A stretch of 64,000 nucleotides of DNA from Paenibacillus shirakamiensis (GCF_017874255.1 NZ_JAGGLD010000008.1:62001-126000); one strand, 5' to 3'. Counted from the first letter of the stretch, positions 17,026-27,818 are shown. Notes: generated by a model not told the origin, from the sequence alone. Translations and numbers: made by a program.

Positions 17026-17922
17026 TCAAAATTCCTCTTGTAACAAATCCATATGAATTCCCATACCCGCACGGCACCCGTCTGCAGCTGCAATCACAAG
17101 TTGAGCAGGAGCAATTAACGCGGTATCACCTGCGGCATAGACGCCCCAAATTGAAGTTCTTCCATAATCATCTGTCACCCAGCCTCCTGCAGGAGAACGG
17201 GCACAACCCAAAGATTCTCCAATTCTGGAATGTTGAAATACCTGAGGGATAACGAACCCTCCACTTCGCTCAATGGAATAACCATCTCCAAAATGAACAC
17301 GTTGTAGACATCTTCCCTGACCGCTAAAGCCCACGATGGGTTGATCTATAATGCGTATATTCCGCCGATAAAGGGCATTTCGCTGATATTGATCTAAACT
17401 ATCATGCCCCATGGTACAGACAATTAGATGACGACTCCAGTGATACACCATTTTGCTCATCTGAAAGATCTGATTCGTAGTACCTATAACAAGAAGAGGT
17501 TGATCTCGTAATTCCCAACCATCACAGTACGGACAACTGAATAGACTGGTGCCATAGTATGTCTCAATACCTTTGATTTCAGGCAAAACTTCTCGAAGAC
17601 CTGTGGCCATCAATAGTTTTTTGGTATGGAATATACTTCCGCTGTGGGTATGCACCTCGAACGAGTTCGTATGTCTAATCATTTCAGTAGCTTGTTCCTG
17701 CCTTCTATGAACAGATGGGTATCGGGCTAAATCGTCTGTAGCTAATCGGCGGAATTCATTTGGTGCTATACCATCGCGCGTAATAAACCCGTGGGAAGCA
17801 TGGGTCACTTCGTTTCTTGGATGCGCATCATCAAGTAGCACGGTGGTTCGCCGAGCACGTCCGAGAATCAATGCAGCATTTAGTCCTGCGGGCCCACCGC
17901 CAATAATTAATGCATCAAGCAT
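17026..17922 (-). CDS. FAD/NAD(P)-dependent oxidoreductase, thioredoxin-reductase-like
   Basis: Flavoprotein of 298 residues. FAD-binding GGGPAG at 8-13, redox pair C130-x-x-C133 in SCPYCDGWE, and the C-terminal FAD motif IWGVYAAGDTA. The NAD(P) loop is VIGTTNQIF rather than the usual GxGxxA, so pyridine-nucleotide binding may be weak or altered. CPYC-type enzymes of this group differ from classical TrxB (CATC/CAVC) and often reduce other disulfides or small molecules; the partner is unknown. The ATG at 17922 begins at the Rossmann strand; GGAGG is 14 nt upstream, which is rather far, and a TTG at 17943 is also in frame. A classical TrxB is encoded at 26548. Confidence 0.82.
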   Translation of the reverse strand: MLDALIIGGGPAGLNAALILGRARRTTVLLDDAHPRNEVTHASHGFITRDGIAPNEFRRLATDDLARYPSVHRRQEQATEMIRHTNSFEVHTHSGSIFHTKKLLMATGLREVLPEIKGIETYYGTSLFSCPYCDGWELRDQPLLVIGTTNQIFQMSKMVYHWSRHLIVCTMGHDSLDQYQRNALYRRNIRIIDQPIVGFSGQGRCLQRVHFGDGYSIERSGGFVIPQVFQHSRIGESLGCARSPAGGWVTDDYGRTSIWGVYAAGDTALIAPAQLVIAAADGCRAGMGIHMDLLQEEF

Positions 17923-18070
17923 CTGAATTGCAATCGCCTCCAAGTCAGCGTTCCTTATGTTAAGTATATTGTGGAGGGATATGTTACTTTCCTATTTTAA
18001 TTTCCTGCATCTTTCATTAGAAATGTTCTCGTAAGAATCTATGCCAAGGGCAATCAAAGAAATAGACGCA

Positions 18071-18100
18071 TGTCCAGATCTGGACCCACCCATGTACATG
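18071..18100. promoter_or_regulatory. Two adjacent perfect palindromes
   Basis: GTCCAGATCTGGAC (18071-18084) and CCATGTACATGG (18089-18100), 4 bp apart, in the gap between the flavoprotein gene and the small ORF at 18120. They look like protein-binding sites more than hairpins, since the centres leave no loop. Confidence 0.5.
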
Positions 18101-18119
18101 GAGCTGTAGATTATAGAAT

Positions 18120-18443
18120 ATGAGTATCTTTAGGATTGGTGAGCCTGGATGTAGAAGGAAAAATAGTACATTTATTGCTGTTTTTCCTACATATTTAAAA
18201 GATCGACTTCCTTTGCAGGTATGGGAAGGGGTCATACCACAGAGGGATTATCTAAAGTTTCCAGAACAAGATGTCCTGATGAGCAGAATAGTCACACCTA
18301 GTCACATGAAAGTACGCATTATGGCTAGTCGGAATCCGCACCAGGCATATCACACTGTCCAAGCTACGATCGAAGAAGCTTATTTTATTCGAAAACGGGA
18401 TAAAGATCGTTTATATCAATCCCATCATCATTTTAAAATGTAA
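18120..18443 (+). CDS. Hypothetical protein, doubtful
   Basis: Open frame of 107 residues, unrecognised, basic in the C-terminal half (RKRDKDRLYQSHHHFKM). There is no good ribosome site; GGAG lies about 15 nt before the ATG. In favour: it fills an otherwise empty 780-bp gap, its codon use is not odd, and a terminator-like hairpin follows at 18517. It could be chance or a decayed gene. Confidence 0.35.
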   Translation: MSIFRIGEPGCRRKNSTFIAVFPTYLKDRLPLQVWEGVIPQRDYLKFPEQDVLMSRIVTPSHMKVRIMASRNPHQAYHTVQATIEEAYFIRKRDKDRLYQSHHHFKM

Positions 18444-18516
18444 TTGTATATGTAGTAGAATTGCAAGATGAGCTGTAACATGTTAGGTCTCTATATCTAA
18501 GCGTTGAATTTTAAAA

Positions 18517-18541
18517 GCTCAGTCCAAAGAGGACTGAGTTT
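18517..18541 (+). terminator. Terminator-like hairpin
   Basis: CTCAGTCC-aaaga-GGACTGAG followed by TTT only; weak T-tract. Confidence 0.45.
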
Positions 18542-18700
18542 ATGATATGTGTAGCGCAAGTTATAAACTAAAATAGATAGGATTGACGCTTTACCGCGCT
18601 GTACTATATACTCAGTTCCAACAAGAAAAGGAAACATTTTAACATTAATTCCGACTTAATCCATAAGTTAAATAAGTTATAGGGTGGAGATGATTACAAG

Positions 18701-19582
18701 ATGAACATAGATAACATTGAAGCTTTTGTCTACGTTGTGCATTTTGGGAGTTTTAACAAAGCTGCAGATGCCTTATTTTTATCTCAACCTTCAGTTACCG
18801 CAAGAATTCAATCCCTTGAGCGGGATTTGGATTGTAAGCTGTTTGATCGAATCGGCAAGAAAATCAATCTCACCGATAAAGGACAAAAGTTCCTCTTGGA
18901 TGCTCAGCAGATTCTGAGAATCTACCAGCGAAGCAAACAACATTTACAAAGTGAGGAGACCGTCCCCAACGAACTGCGAGTCGACTGTACCGTATCGGTC
19001 TCAAATTATATCATCCCCGAGATATTGCCAAGAATTAAGCGGTCATTCCCCGACATCAATATTAAGCTATCTACCGCAACGAGTGACACGATATTGAAGC
19101 GAGTCTTGCGCAAAGAAACGGATTTGGGATTAGTTAGAAATGTCGTGCATCCCCATATTCATTCCGTGAAGCTGTGGGAAGATCCGATTAAGTTATATGT
19201 CTACGAAGGACATCCCTTTGCTGAGCACCAAACGGTATCAGCGGAGCAGTTAGGCTCGGAACCTTTTATCTTTTTCGAGTGTGGTTCACTGGATTGGGTA
19301 CGAATTCATCGTTCCTTCGAAAGCCTAGATCAACCCCCGCAGATTGATTTTCATGTGGATAACCTGGAGACAGCTAAAAAACTGGTCATGAATAGGGCGG
19401 GGATTTGCTTCCTTCCAGAGCAGTGCACGAAAAACGAGGTGCAAAATCACAAGCTGATTCCTGTGCATGTACCCGAAATTTCAGGAAATGCGCTGCATAC
19501 GCACATCATTTCCATTCAAGGCGAGCATACCCTCGTGAGTCATGCTTTTTTGGAGGCGGGAAAAGAAGCACTTATGCGCTGA
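18701..19582 (+). CDS. LysR family transcriptional regulator
   Basis: Product of 293 residues with an N-terminal winged helix-turn-helix (2-61; FNKAADALFLSQPSVTARIQSLERDL is the recognition region) and a C-terminal periplasmic-binding-like effector domain (about 90-290). It heads a run of four sulfur-metabolism genes transcribed the same way, which resembles the place of YtlI next to the ytmI/cmo operon of Bacillus subtilis. I infer that it activates the downstream genes; the inducer would be a sulfur metabolite. GGTGGAG lies 11 nt before the ATG. Confidence 0.9.
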   Translation: MNIDNIEAFVYVVHFGSFNKAADALFLSQPSVTARIQSLERDLDCKLFDRIGKKINLTDKGQKFLLDAQQILRIYQRSKQHLQSEETVPNELRVDCTVSVSNYIIPEILPRIKRSFPDINIKLSTATSDTILKRVLRKETDLGLVRNVVHPHIHSVKLWEDPIKLYVYEGHPFAEHQTVSAEQLGSEPFIFFECGSLDWVRIHRSFESLDQPPQIDFHVDNLETAKKLVMNRAGICFLPEQCTKNEVQNHKLIPVHVPEISGNALHTHIISIQGEHTLVSHAFLEAGKEALMR

Positions 19583-19732
19583 TGAGATAGCATTAGCAAC
19601 TACATTAAAGATATCTATTAAGGTATAGAAAGAGTTAATTATCGATTCGATATGGTGGAATGGTATATTAACGTCATAAATACAATTTAACGGGTAGGAA
19701 TAATAGATAATTCAAATTATGGAGGTGCTTAT

Positions 19733-20008
19733 ATGTCCATTCAACCTAACATTGTAGTGTGGAGTAAAACAGGCTGTCATTTTTGCGGAGAGATCAAGGC
19801 TTATTTAGAAGCACATCATTATGCTTATGTGAATCTTGAAGTTGCAGGTCATGATATTCTGCGTGATGTATTAGAAGCCAAGTACGGAATACGTCATGTT
19901 CCCGTAGTAGAAGTGGGCTACGGCCAGACTTATAGTGCTCTGATTGAGGCCGATATAGAAAAGTTGGAGCAACTTCTAGAGCAAAGTAGGAATCTGCAAT
20001 CCATTTAA
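19733..20008 (+). CDS. Glutaredoxin-like protein of the sulfur cluster (CmoI/YtnI-like)
   Basis: Thioredoxin-fold redox protein of 91 residues with C15-H-F-C18 and the cis-Pro segment RHVPVVEVG. GGAGGTG lies 6 nt before the ATG. It precedes a close homologue of the YtnJ/MoxC monooxygenase by 60 bp, the same partnership as ytnI-ytnJ in Bacillus subtilis, where the pair takes part in breaking down S-alkylated cysteine derivatives. A role in regenerating a thiol in that pathway is inferred from context. Confidence 0.82.
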   Translation: MSIQPNIVVWSKTGCHFCGEIKAYLEAHHYAYVNLEVAGHDILRDVLEAKYGIRHVPVVEVGYGQTYSALIEADIEKLEQLLEQSRNLQSI

Positions 20009-20068
20009 AGCAGGAGCGAAATCTACGAATTCTTAGTCAAAAACTACTTCTTTACGGGGAGGATATCA

Positions 20069-21400
20069 ATGATGACGGAGAAGAAGAAAATAAAATTTGG
20101 TGCTCTTATCCATGGAATAGGCGGGTCGATGGCATCTTGGAGACATCCTGAAGCAAGTACGGATGCGAGTGTGAACTTCGAGTTTTATAAACGTCAGGCG
20201 CTCAAGGCAGAAGAGGGGAAATTTGATCTAGTATTTATTGCAGATGGATTGTTCATTAATGAAAAATCACTGCCGCATTTTCTGAATCGGTTCGAACCCA
20301 TTACAATCTTATCTGCACTTGCTGCTGTAACTTCAAAGATTGGGCTCGTCGGAACGCTCTCTACTTCCTATAGTGAACCCTTCACCGTATCTAGGCAGTT
20401 CGGCTCCCTAGATCACATCAGTGGGGGCCGTGCAGGATGGAACGTGGTAACTTCACCGCTTGAAGGTTCAGCTAACAATTACAGTAAGACTGAGCATCCG
20501 GCGCACCCCACTCGCTACAAAATCGCCGAGGAATACCTCCAAGTAGCCAAAGGCCTCTGGGATTCTTGGGAAGATGACGCTTTTATTAGAGATAAGGAAT
20601 CGGGTGTATTCTTCGATAAAGAAAAGCTTCACACGCTGAACCATCAGGGGGAATTCTTCTCGGTTCAGGGGCCACTCAATATAGCTAGATCCAAACAGGG
20701 ACAGCCTGTTATTTTTCAAGCAGGATCTTCTGAAGATGGCAAAACGCTCGCAGCTAAAAGTGCAGATGCTGTCTTCACGGGACACGACAGTCTGGAGGAA
20801 GCAAAGGCGTTCTATCAGGATGTAAAGAGTAGAACGGTGCAGTATGGACGATCACCTGAAGATATTGTCATTTTGCCAGGAATTAGCCCCATCATTGGGC
20901 GAACGGTAGAGGAAGCAGAACGTAAATACCATGAATTAGCTGAACTAATCACGATCGAAAATGCTCTGAATTACCTTGGACGTTTCTTCGAGCATCATGA
21001 TTTCTCGCAATATCCACTGGATGAGCCTTTTCCCGATCTTGGGGATTTTGGAAGCAACAGCTTCCGAAGTGGTACAGATAAGATTAAGCAGAAGGCTAAA
21101 GAACATCATCTTACGCTGCGCCAAGTAGCGCTTCAAGCGGCAACGCCAAAAAGTAGTTTTATCGGTACTCCTGAGCATATTGCCGATCTAATTCAGCAAT
21201 GGTTTGAGGAGGGCGGAGCCGATGGTTTTATTATTCATACAGAACTGGCTAGTGGACTTCATGATTTCGTAGACCTAGTAATTCCCATTCTGCAGGAGCG
21301 CGGATTATATCGTCTAGATTACGAGGCGGATACGCTGCGTGGAAATCTGGAAGTACCTATTCCTGTGAATCGCTATGCTCGGGTAAAAGCGAGCACATAA
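20069..21400 (+). CDS. cmoJ: Flavin-dependent monooxygenase, NtaA/SnaA/DszA group (CmoJ/MoxC-like)
   Basis: LLM-class FMNH2-dependent oxygenase of 443 residues. The sequence is strikingly like Bacillus subtilis YtnJ/MoxC through [49 protein letters not shown] and the [11 protein letters not shown] segment. Family members oxidise thioethers or amines at the expense of reduced FMN supplied by a separate reductase; YtnJ acts in catabolism of S-modified cysteine. It starts at ATG 20069 with GGAGG 6 nt upstream. Neighbours (glutaredoxin, second LLM enzyme, sulfhydrylase) support sulfur scavenging. Confidence 0.87.
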   Translation: MMTEKKKIKFGALIHGIGGSMASWRHPEASTDASVNFEFYKRQALKAEEGKFDLVFIADGLFINEKSLPHFLNRFEPITILSALAAVTSKIGLVGTLSTSYSEPFTVSRQFGSLDHISGGRAGWNVVTSPLEGSANNYSKTEHPAHPTRYKIAEEYLQVAKGLWDSWEDDAFIRDKESGVFFDKEKLHTLNHQGEFFSVQGPLNIARSKQGQPVIFQAGSSEDGKTLAAKSADAVFTGHDSLEEAKAFYQDVKSRTVQYGRSPEDIVILPGISPIIGRTVEEAERKYHELAELITIENALNYLGRFFEHHDFSQYPLDEPFPDLGDFGSNSFRSGTDKIKQKAKEHHLTLRQVALQAATPKSSFIGTPEHIADLIQQWFEEGGADGFIIHTELASGLHDFVDLVIPILQERGLYRLDYEADTLRGNLEVPIPVNRYARVKAST

Positions 21401-21498
21401 TCGATGCTCCGTCCATAATGTATGCTGGATGCTCTGAAATTTTCATTTACTAAGGCATGGATTCCAGCAAAGAGGTGGCAGCAATCTTGCATGTTGAG

Positions 21499-21536
21499 GC
21501 ATTGCAGAATCAAGGCAATGCAGTGCCAATGGCACT
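21499..21536 (+). promoter_or_regulatory. Twin hairpins before the second LLM gene
   Basis: GCATTGC-(9 nt)-GCAATGC (21499-21521) followed directly by AGTGCC-AAT-GGCACT (21522-21536), 24 nt before the start codon. This may shape RNA processing or translation between the two monooxygenase genes; there is no T-run. Confidence 0.45.
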
Positions 21537-21559
21537 CATAAGCAAAGGGGAAGATCAAC

Positions 21560-22633
21560 ATGAAATTTGCACTGTTCAGTCTCATGATGAACATTCCGAA
21601 CTCGGTTACCGGTGAAACGCTGACAGCGCAGCAAAAGTTTCAAAATGTACTGAATCAAGCGGTACTGGCGGAAGAGTTGGGATTTGAGGCTTACGGCGTA
21701 GGAGAACGGCATGGTGAGCCGTTTCTTTCTTCATCTCCACAAATGGTATTGACGGCGATTGCAGCCAGAACCTCGAAAATTCGGCTGTTGACCACGGTGA
21801 CTGTACTGAGTGTTCTCGATCCGGTTCGGGTGGCTGAAGATTATGCTACACTGGATCATTTATCACAAGGACGCCTTGAAATGATTATCGGTAAAGGCAA
21901 TGATCCTCGGCACTATCCGCTTTTTGGCATTACCGAAGAAGAGCAGTGGGATTCACTAGCGGAACGTTATGCTTTATTAAAGCGATTATGGACTGAAGAG
22001 CATGTGAACTGGCAAGGCCGGTATCGTACAGCTCTTACGAATGTTACAACGCAACCCAGACCTTTTCAATCATCCATTCCCGTATGGCACGGGAGTGCTT
22101 CAAGCACATTATCTACAGAGCTTGCAGCCAAGCTTGGTGAACCTATTTTCTCTTCGAACGGCTTCCATCCCCAAGCCAAATATAAGGCATTGATTGACCA
22201 TTATCGGGAACGTTTAGCTCATTATGGGCATGACCCAGCCAAGGCCATAGTAGGTGCTGGGGGAGGGACGTTATATTTGGCAAATACGAATGAAGAGGCA
22301 GTTAGAAAATATTGTCCTTATTACAACGCTTTTCAATCTACGGAATCAGCTAAGCATAACCAGTCGCCCTTTAGAGACCTTGAAGATAATATAGAGCGTG
22401 GTCCTGCTCTTGTTGGCAGTGCAGATCAGGTCATTGAGAAGATTTTGGACTATCAAAGAGCTTATGGTAACCAAGTGCTTAGTATTAGTGTCGATGGCCT
22501 GACGGAATCAGAACAACGGGAACAAGTGGAGCGTTTTGCTCGGGATGTTATGCCTGTACTTCGGCGAGAGATCCCAAGTACGGTCTGGAATCAACAGGGA
22601 CCTTATGCCAAACAATCTGAAATACATGCTTAA
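21560..22633 (+). CDS. LLM-class flavin-dependent oxidoreductase
   Basis: Bacterial-luciferase-like protein of 357 residues: MKFALFSLMMNIPN at the N-terminus, EELGFEAYGVGERHG, TAIAARTSKIRLLTTVTVL, the conserved TLDHLSQGRLEMIIGKG block and IPVWHGSAS. It uses reduced FMN and oxygen on an unknown substrate. Position after the CmoJ-like gene suggests the CmoO/YtmO role in the same pathway, though identity at that level is inferred. AAGGGG lies upstream of the ATG. Confidence 0.85.
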   Translation: MKFALFSLMMNIPNSVTGETLTAQQKFQNVLNQAVLAEELGFEAYGVGERHGEPFLSSSPQMVLTAIAARTSKIRLLTTVTVLSVLDPVRVAEDYATLDHLSQGRLEMIIGKGNDPRHYPLFGITEEEQWDSLAERYALLKRLWTEEHVNWQGRYRTALTNVTTQPRPFQSSIPVWHGSASSTLSTELAAKLGEPIFSSNGFHPQAKYKALIDHYRERLAHYGHDPAKAIVGAGGGTLYLANTNEEAVRKYCPYYNAFQSTESAKHNQSPFRDLEDNIERGPALVGSADQVIEKILDYQRAYGNQVLSISVDGLTESEQREQVERFARDVMPVLRREIPSTVWNQQGPYAKQSEIHA

Positions 22634-22789
22634 TTACGGGTGTATAGATTTTTTATATACAAAAATTAAATTTTAATTCATATATAATCTATCGGAATTA
22701 CCTTCCCAAATGGCAAATCTTGTGAGAGAATGAAGGTAGATCAACTTATTGTTTTCAAGGTTACATTTTATTCATGTCATACTTTTTAA

Positions 22790-24109
<1,320 letters not shown>

Positions 24110-24152
24110 AGCAGCACGTTTTGCAAGGCATTGGTAGTATATTCTCCCTATT

Positions 24153-24195
24153 GCGTCATGTCTCGGAAGAAACCGAGGCATGACGCCTTTTTTGT
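24153..24195 (+). terminator. Terminator of the sulfur cluster
   Basis: GCGTCATGTCTCGG / CCGAGGCATGACGC stem with CTTTTTTT. Confidence 0.93.
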
Positions 24196-24318
24196 ATGTA
24201 AATAACTATTTGCTTAAAATATTAAATCTTAGACCATCGCCTATTTACTTCGTACAGATAAAGGATTACTATAAAATAAAAGTTTCCTTTAGTAAACACT
24301 ATTGGACAAATACAACAA

Positions 24319-24408
24319 TGATTATCATTCTCAATCACATGCTGCGCGGGGCTTTTCCCAGCGCAGCATGTACTATTTTAGAGGCATTAATAACGGAAAT
24401 CATTCTCA
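24319..24408 (+). promoter_or_regulatory. Duplicated Fur/PerR-type boxes upstream of the metal ATPase
   Basis: TGATTATCATTCTCA (24319-24333) matches the 7-1-7 Fur box TGATAATNATTATCA at 12 of its 14 defined positions. A weaker copy ends at 24408; both share the exact 12-mer ATCATTCTCAAT (24324-24335 and 24399-24410). Fur or PerR control is expected for this transporter type. Confidence 0.7.
24337..24371 (+). other. Strong hairpin between the two Fur-type boxes
   Basis: ACATGCTGCGC (24337-24347) and GCGCAGCATGT (24361-24371) form an 11-bp perfect stem, extended by GGG/CCC around a CTTTT loop. A short ACTATTTTAG follows, so attenuation is possible but the T-tract is poor. Confidence 0.7.
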
Positions 24409-24430
24409 ATTAGAAAAGGACGTGATCCTC

Positions 24431-26398
24431 ATGCAAGCTATGAACAAGCGACTACCGCAAGCCAAGAAAATAACAATAAGCAGGACAAAGCTGAAGCTGA
24501 CCAACGAGCCCAATCCACAGCGAAATAAACGGTCTATAATACTAAACCTACTTAAACATAAAGAAATGCTGCAGGCCTTAGGTAGTGGAGCGTTAATGCT
24601 TGGTGCCTGGGCAATGCACGATCTTTCACCCGTTGTATCTGTCTTTATGTATGTGTTTGCATATGGGGTGGGGGGATGGTCCAAAGCGAGAGAGGGAATC
24701 GAGACATTGATCAAAGAAAAAGATCTCGATGTGAACTTACTTATGATTGCAGCAGCCATGGGGGCTGCGGCTATCGGATACTGGAATGAGGGAGCGATGC
24801 TCATCTTTATTTTTGCACTAAGTGGGGCATTGGAGTCTTTCGCTAACGATCGAAGTCGCAAGGATATCTCGGCACTGATCTCGCTTCGTCCTGAAACGGC
24901 GCTACGTATAGAAGAACAGGGCATGCGAAGAGTGAATGTGGATGAACTTGTCCCAGGTGATCTACTACTTGTCAAACCCGGTGAGCTGGTTCCGGCAGAT
25001 GGAACCGTACAAGGGGGGCGTTCGTCTGTGAACCAGGCTTCGATTACAGGGGAGTCGATTCCTCTAGATAAAGCGGTGGGTGATGGAATCTTTGCCGGTA
25101 CAGTGAATGGTGAGGGTGCTTTATATATAGAAGTAACTCAAGCTGCTGAGGGATCGCTTTTCACAAAAATTATTTCACTTGTCGAAGAGGCACAGAGCGA
25201 AGTTCCGCAGACCCAGCGGTTCATTGAAAAGTTTGAAGGGATCTATGCTCGCCTTGTGGTCGGCGTTACAGCTAGTTTACTGATCCTATCTCCGCTATTA
25301 TTTGGCTGGAGTTGGAATGAGACTTTTTATAAATCGATGGTGTTCTTAGTTGTTGCTTCTCCGTGTGCATTGGTCTCGTCCATCATGCCTGCCATGCTGT
25401 CGGCCATGTCGAATGGAGCACGTAAAGGTGTCCTGTTCAAAGGAGGAGCCCATCTTGAAAATTTGAGTTATACCTCGGTGGTAGCTTTTGATAAAACAGG
25501 CACGCTAACTCGGGGGTGCCCAGAAGTGACGGATCTGTTCGTGGAAGAAGGCTTTCCGGCAAATCAAGTTCTTCGAGCAGTGGCTTCGGCTGAACATCTT
25601 TCTGAACATCCTCTTGCTCGAGCGATTGTCCTTAAAGCAGAATCAGAGGGGATTGAACTGTTGCAAGCAAAGAACATGCGAGCCCTTCCGGGATGGGGCA
25701 TCGAAGCCGAGGTAGAAGGGGTAATCTGGAAAATAGGTAAGCCGCAAGGGATAGAAGTTCCCCTGTCATCAAGTTTAAGCTCGGCTCTTAGGCGATTAGA
25801 AAATGAAGGGAAGACGGTATCCATTATTTTGAAAGATAAGCTAGCGGTGGGTCTTGTGGCGATGCGTGATAATATTAGGCCGCAGGCCAAAGCAGCCATT
25901 GCTCATCTTCATCGCCTTGGCATCCATACTGTCATGTTAAGCGGAGATCATCAAAGAACCGCCGAGGCGATCGGTAATGAAGCTGGGGTAGGTCAAGTCT
26001 ATGGAGACTTGCTGCCCGTAGATAAAGTGAGTTACGTAAGTGAACTGCGTAAGCAGCATGGACATATCGTAATGGTTGGCGATGGTGTGAACGATGCCCC
26101 AGCACTTGCGGCAGCGACCGTAGGTATAGCTATGGGAGCTAGTGGTAGTGGAACTGCACTGGAAGTGGCGGATGTTGTGCTTATGAACGACGATTTGGAG
26201 CGAATTGCAGCCGCAATTTTTTTAGCTAGAAGGGCACGAAAGATTGTGAAGATGAACATGACGTTCGCTATTGGAGTTATTCTGTTGCTGATTGCCGGTA
26301 ATTTTATTGAAGGTCTAGCGCTTCCACTAGGGGTAGTAGGGCATGAGGGGAGTACCATTCTGGTGATTTTGAATGGACTTCGCTTACTTCGCTCCTAA
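24431..26398 (+). CDS. pfeT: P1B-4-type metal-exporting ATPase (PfeT/ZosA-like)
   Basis: Membrane pump of 655 residues, probably exporting Fe(II) or another divalent metal. It lacks an N-terminal HMA domain. It carries TGES (206-209), the SPC membrane motif (310-312), DKTGT with phosphorylated D354, SEHPLA, GDGVNDAP (550-557) and HEGST (638-642). SPC plus HEGST defines the P1B-4 class, and the sequence resembles Bacillus subtilis PfeT/ZosA throughout. ATG 24431 follows AAGGA by 11 nt; a longer in-frame ORF from 24302 would run through the Fur boxes and hairpin. The Fur-type boxes agree with PerR/Fur control of PfeT. Confidence 0.9.
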   Translation: MQAMNKRLPQAKKITISRTKLKLTNEPNPQRNKRSIILNLLKHKEMLQALGSGALMLGAWAMHDLSPVVSVFMYVFAYGVGGWSKAREGIETLIKEKDLDVNLLMIAAAMGAAAIGYWNEGAMLIFIFALSGALESFANDRSRKDISALISLRPETALRIEEQGMRRVNVDELVPGDLLLVKPGELVPADGTVQGGRSSVNQASITGESIPLDKAVGDGIFAGTVNGEGALYIEVTQAAEGSLFTKIISLVEEAQSEVPQTQRFIEKFEGIYARLVVGVTASLLILSPLLFGWSWNETFYKSMVFLVVASPCALVSSIMPAMLSAMSNGARKGVLFKGGAHLENLSYTSVVAFDKTGTLTRGCPEVTDLFVEEGFPANQVLRAVASAEHLSEHPLARAIVLKAESEGIELLQAKNMRALPGWGIEAEVEGVIWKIGKPQGIEVPLSSSLSSALRRLENEGKTVSIILKDKLAVGLVAMRDNIRPQAKAAIAHLHRLGIHTVMLSGDHQRTAEAIGNEAGVGQVYGDLLPVDKVSYVSELRKQHGHIVMVGDGVNDAPALAAATVGIAMGASGSGTALEVADVVLMNDDLERIAAAIFLARRARKIVKMNMTFAIGVILLLIAGNFIEGLALPLGVVGHEGSTILVILNGLRLLRS

Positions 26399-26547
26399 CT
26401 TCATCAATCCTTCATTTAACCTTCACGAAACGTGGCTACTCCAGCGATTGACGATATTCTCTGAAGCTAGGATAATAAGAATAAGAATTTAGTAGTGCAC
26501 AAATTAATTGAAATGTTCTTACTATATAGATCAGGGAGCGATCATTT

Positions 26548-27489
26548 ATGTACAAATCCGTTATCATTGGCACCGGTCCTGCTGGACTTACAGCGGCCAT
26601 TTACTTGGCCCGCGCTAACCTTAGCCCACTCATTATTGAAGGTCCACAGCCGGGTGGACAGCTGACCACAACAACAGAAGTAGAGAATTTCCCAGGTTTC
26701 CCAGAGGGTATTATGGGTCCTGAATTGATGGACAATATGCGCAAGCAAGCTGAGCGTTTTGGTGCGGAATTCCGCACAGGTTGGGTGAATAGTGTGGATA
26801 CTTCGGAGCGTCCTTTCAAACTGCAAGTAGAAGGTTTCGGTGAAGTGGTAACGGAGACATTGGTATTGTCCACAGGAGCAACTGCTAAGTACTTAGGGAT
26901 TCCAGGTGAACAAGAAAATGTGGGCCGGGGTGTAAGTACCTGCGCTACATGCGATGGATTCTTTTTCCGTAACAAAGAAATCATTGTCATCGGAGGCGGA
27001 GACTCTGCGCTGGAGGAGGCAGGCTTCTTGACTCGCTTTGCTTCCAAAGTTACACTGGTGCACCGCCGCGAAGAACTTCGCGCATCCAAGATCATGCAGG
27101 ACCGTGTTCGTGCGAATGAAAAAGTTGAATGGGGCTTGAACCGTACACCGCTTGAAGTAATTGCGGGTGAACAAGGGGTTACGGGTCTGAAGGTGCTTAA
27201 CAATGAGACAGGAAAAGAAGAGATCATCGAAGCGAGCGGTGTGTTCGTAGCGATTGGACATCATCCGAATACTGGTTTTCTTGCGGGGCAGATTACAACA
27301 GATGCTAATGGATATATCGTCGTGAACCCAGGAACCTCGGAGACGAACGTAGAAGGGATCTTTGCTTGCGGTGACGTGCAGGATACAAGATATCGCCAAG
27401 CGATTACAGCTGCTGGTAGCGGATGTATGGCGGCCATGGATGCGGAGAAATATTTGGAACTCGTAGAACATCCCGTTGTAGTTCAGTAA
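26548..27489 (+). CDS. trxB: Thioredoxin reductase (TrxB family)
   Basis: NADPH-dependent flavoenzyme of 313 residues: FAD loop GTGPAG near 8-13, PGGQLTTTTEVENFPGF, redox pair C132-A-T-C135 in STCATCDGFFF, NADPH loop VIGGGDSALEE, HRREELRAS (binds the 2'-phosphate) and the C-terminal GIFACGDVQD. CATC is the usual TrxB active site. It stands 43 bp before a CPHC glutaredoxin-like gene, so this copy may serve that protein rather than the housekeeping thioredoxin. GGGAG precedes the ATG. Confidence 0.92.
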   Translation: MYKSVIIGTGPAGLTAAIYLARANLSPLIIEGPQPGGQLTTTTEVENFPGFPEGIMGPELMDNMRKQAERFGAEFRTGWVNSVDTSERPFKLQVEGFGEVVTETLVLSTGATAKYLGIPGEQENVGRGVSTCATCDGFFFRNKEIIVIGGGDSALEEAGFLTRFASKVTLVHRREELRASKIMQDRVRANEKVEWGLNRTPLEVIAGEQGVTGLKVLNNETGKEEIIEASGVFVAIGHHPNTGFLAGQITTDANGYIVVNPGTSETNVEGIFACGDVQDTRYRQAITAAGSGCMAAMDAEKYLELVEHPVVVQ

Positions 27490-27532
27490 TATATACAAGA
27501 GTCACAAAATAACAAATTGGAGGAGATTAACG

Positions 27533-27760
27533 ATGGCCCAAGCGATTGTCTATACAAGTACCAACTGCCCTCACTGCAAGCAAGTGAAAAGCTTCTTAAG
27601 CGATAAAGGTGTGTCTTATGAGGAACGCAACATTGAACAAAGTGATGAATTTGCTCAGCAAGTATGGGATCTTGGTCTGCGTGCAGTACCTGTTACACTA
27701 ATTGGCGAATACAAAATTGTAGGAATGAACAAGCTCCAATTCGAGAAAGCCCTAGCATAG
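27533..27760 (+). CDS. Glutaredoxin/NrdH-like redoxin
   Basis: Small thioredoxin-fold protein (75 residues) with C12-P-H-C15, cis-Pro in RAVPVTLIG and the KIVGMNKLQFEKAL end typical of NrdH/glutaredoxin-3-like proteins. GGAGGAG lies before the ATG. Co-transcription with trxB fits NrdH-like redoxins, which are reduced by thioredoxin reductase. No ribonucleotide reductase gene is adjacent. Confidence 0.88.
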   Translation: MAQAIVYTSTNCPHCKQVKSFLSDKGVSYEERNIEQSDEFAQQVWDLGLRAVPVTLIGEYKIVGMNKLQFEKALA

Positions 27761-27818
27761 TACCCCGTTTGAATTGCAGGATGATGATATAGCGAAAAAT
27801 GGATGTAGCGTAAGATTA

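Noticed and set aside
18017-18235. Minus-strand ORF of 72 codons
   Set aside because: No ribosome site, overlaps the palindromes and the opposite ORF, and resembles no family.
24302-24430. Long N-terminus for the PfeT-like ATPase
   Set aside because: The extension is encoded by the Fur boxes and the hairpin and shows no homology.
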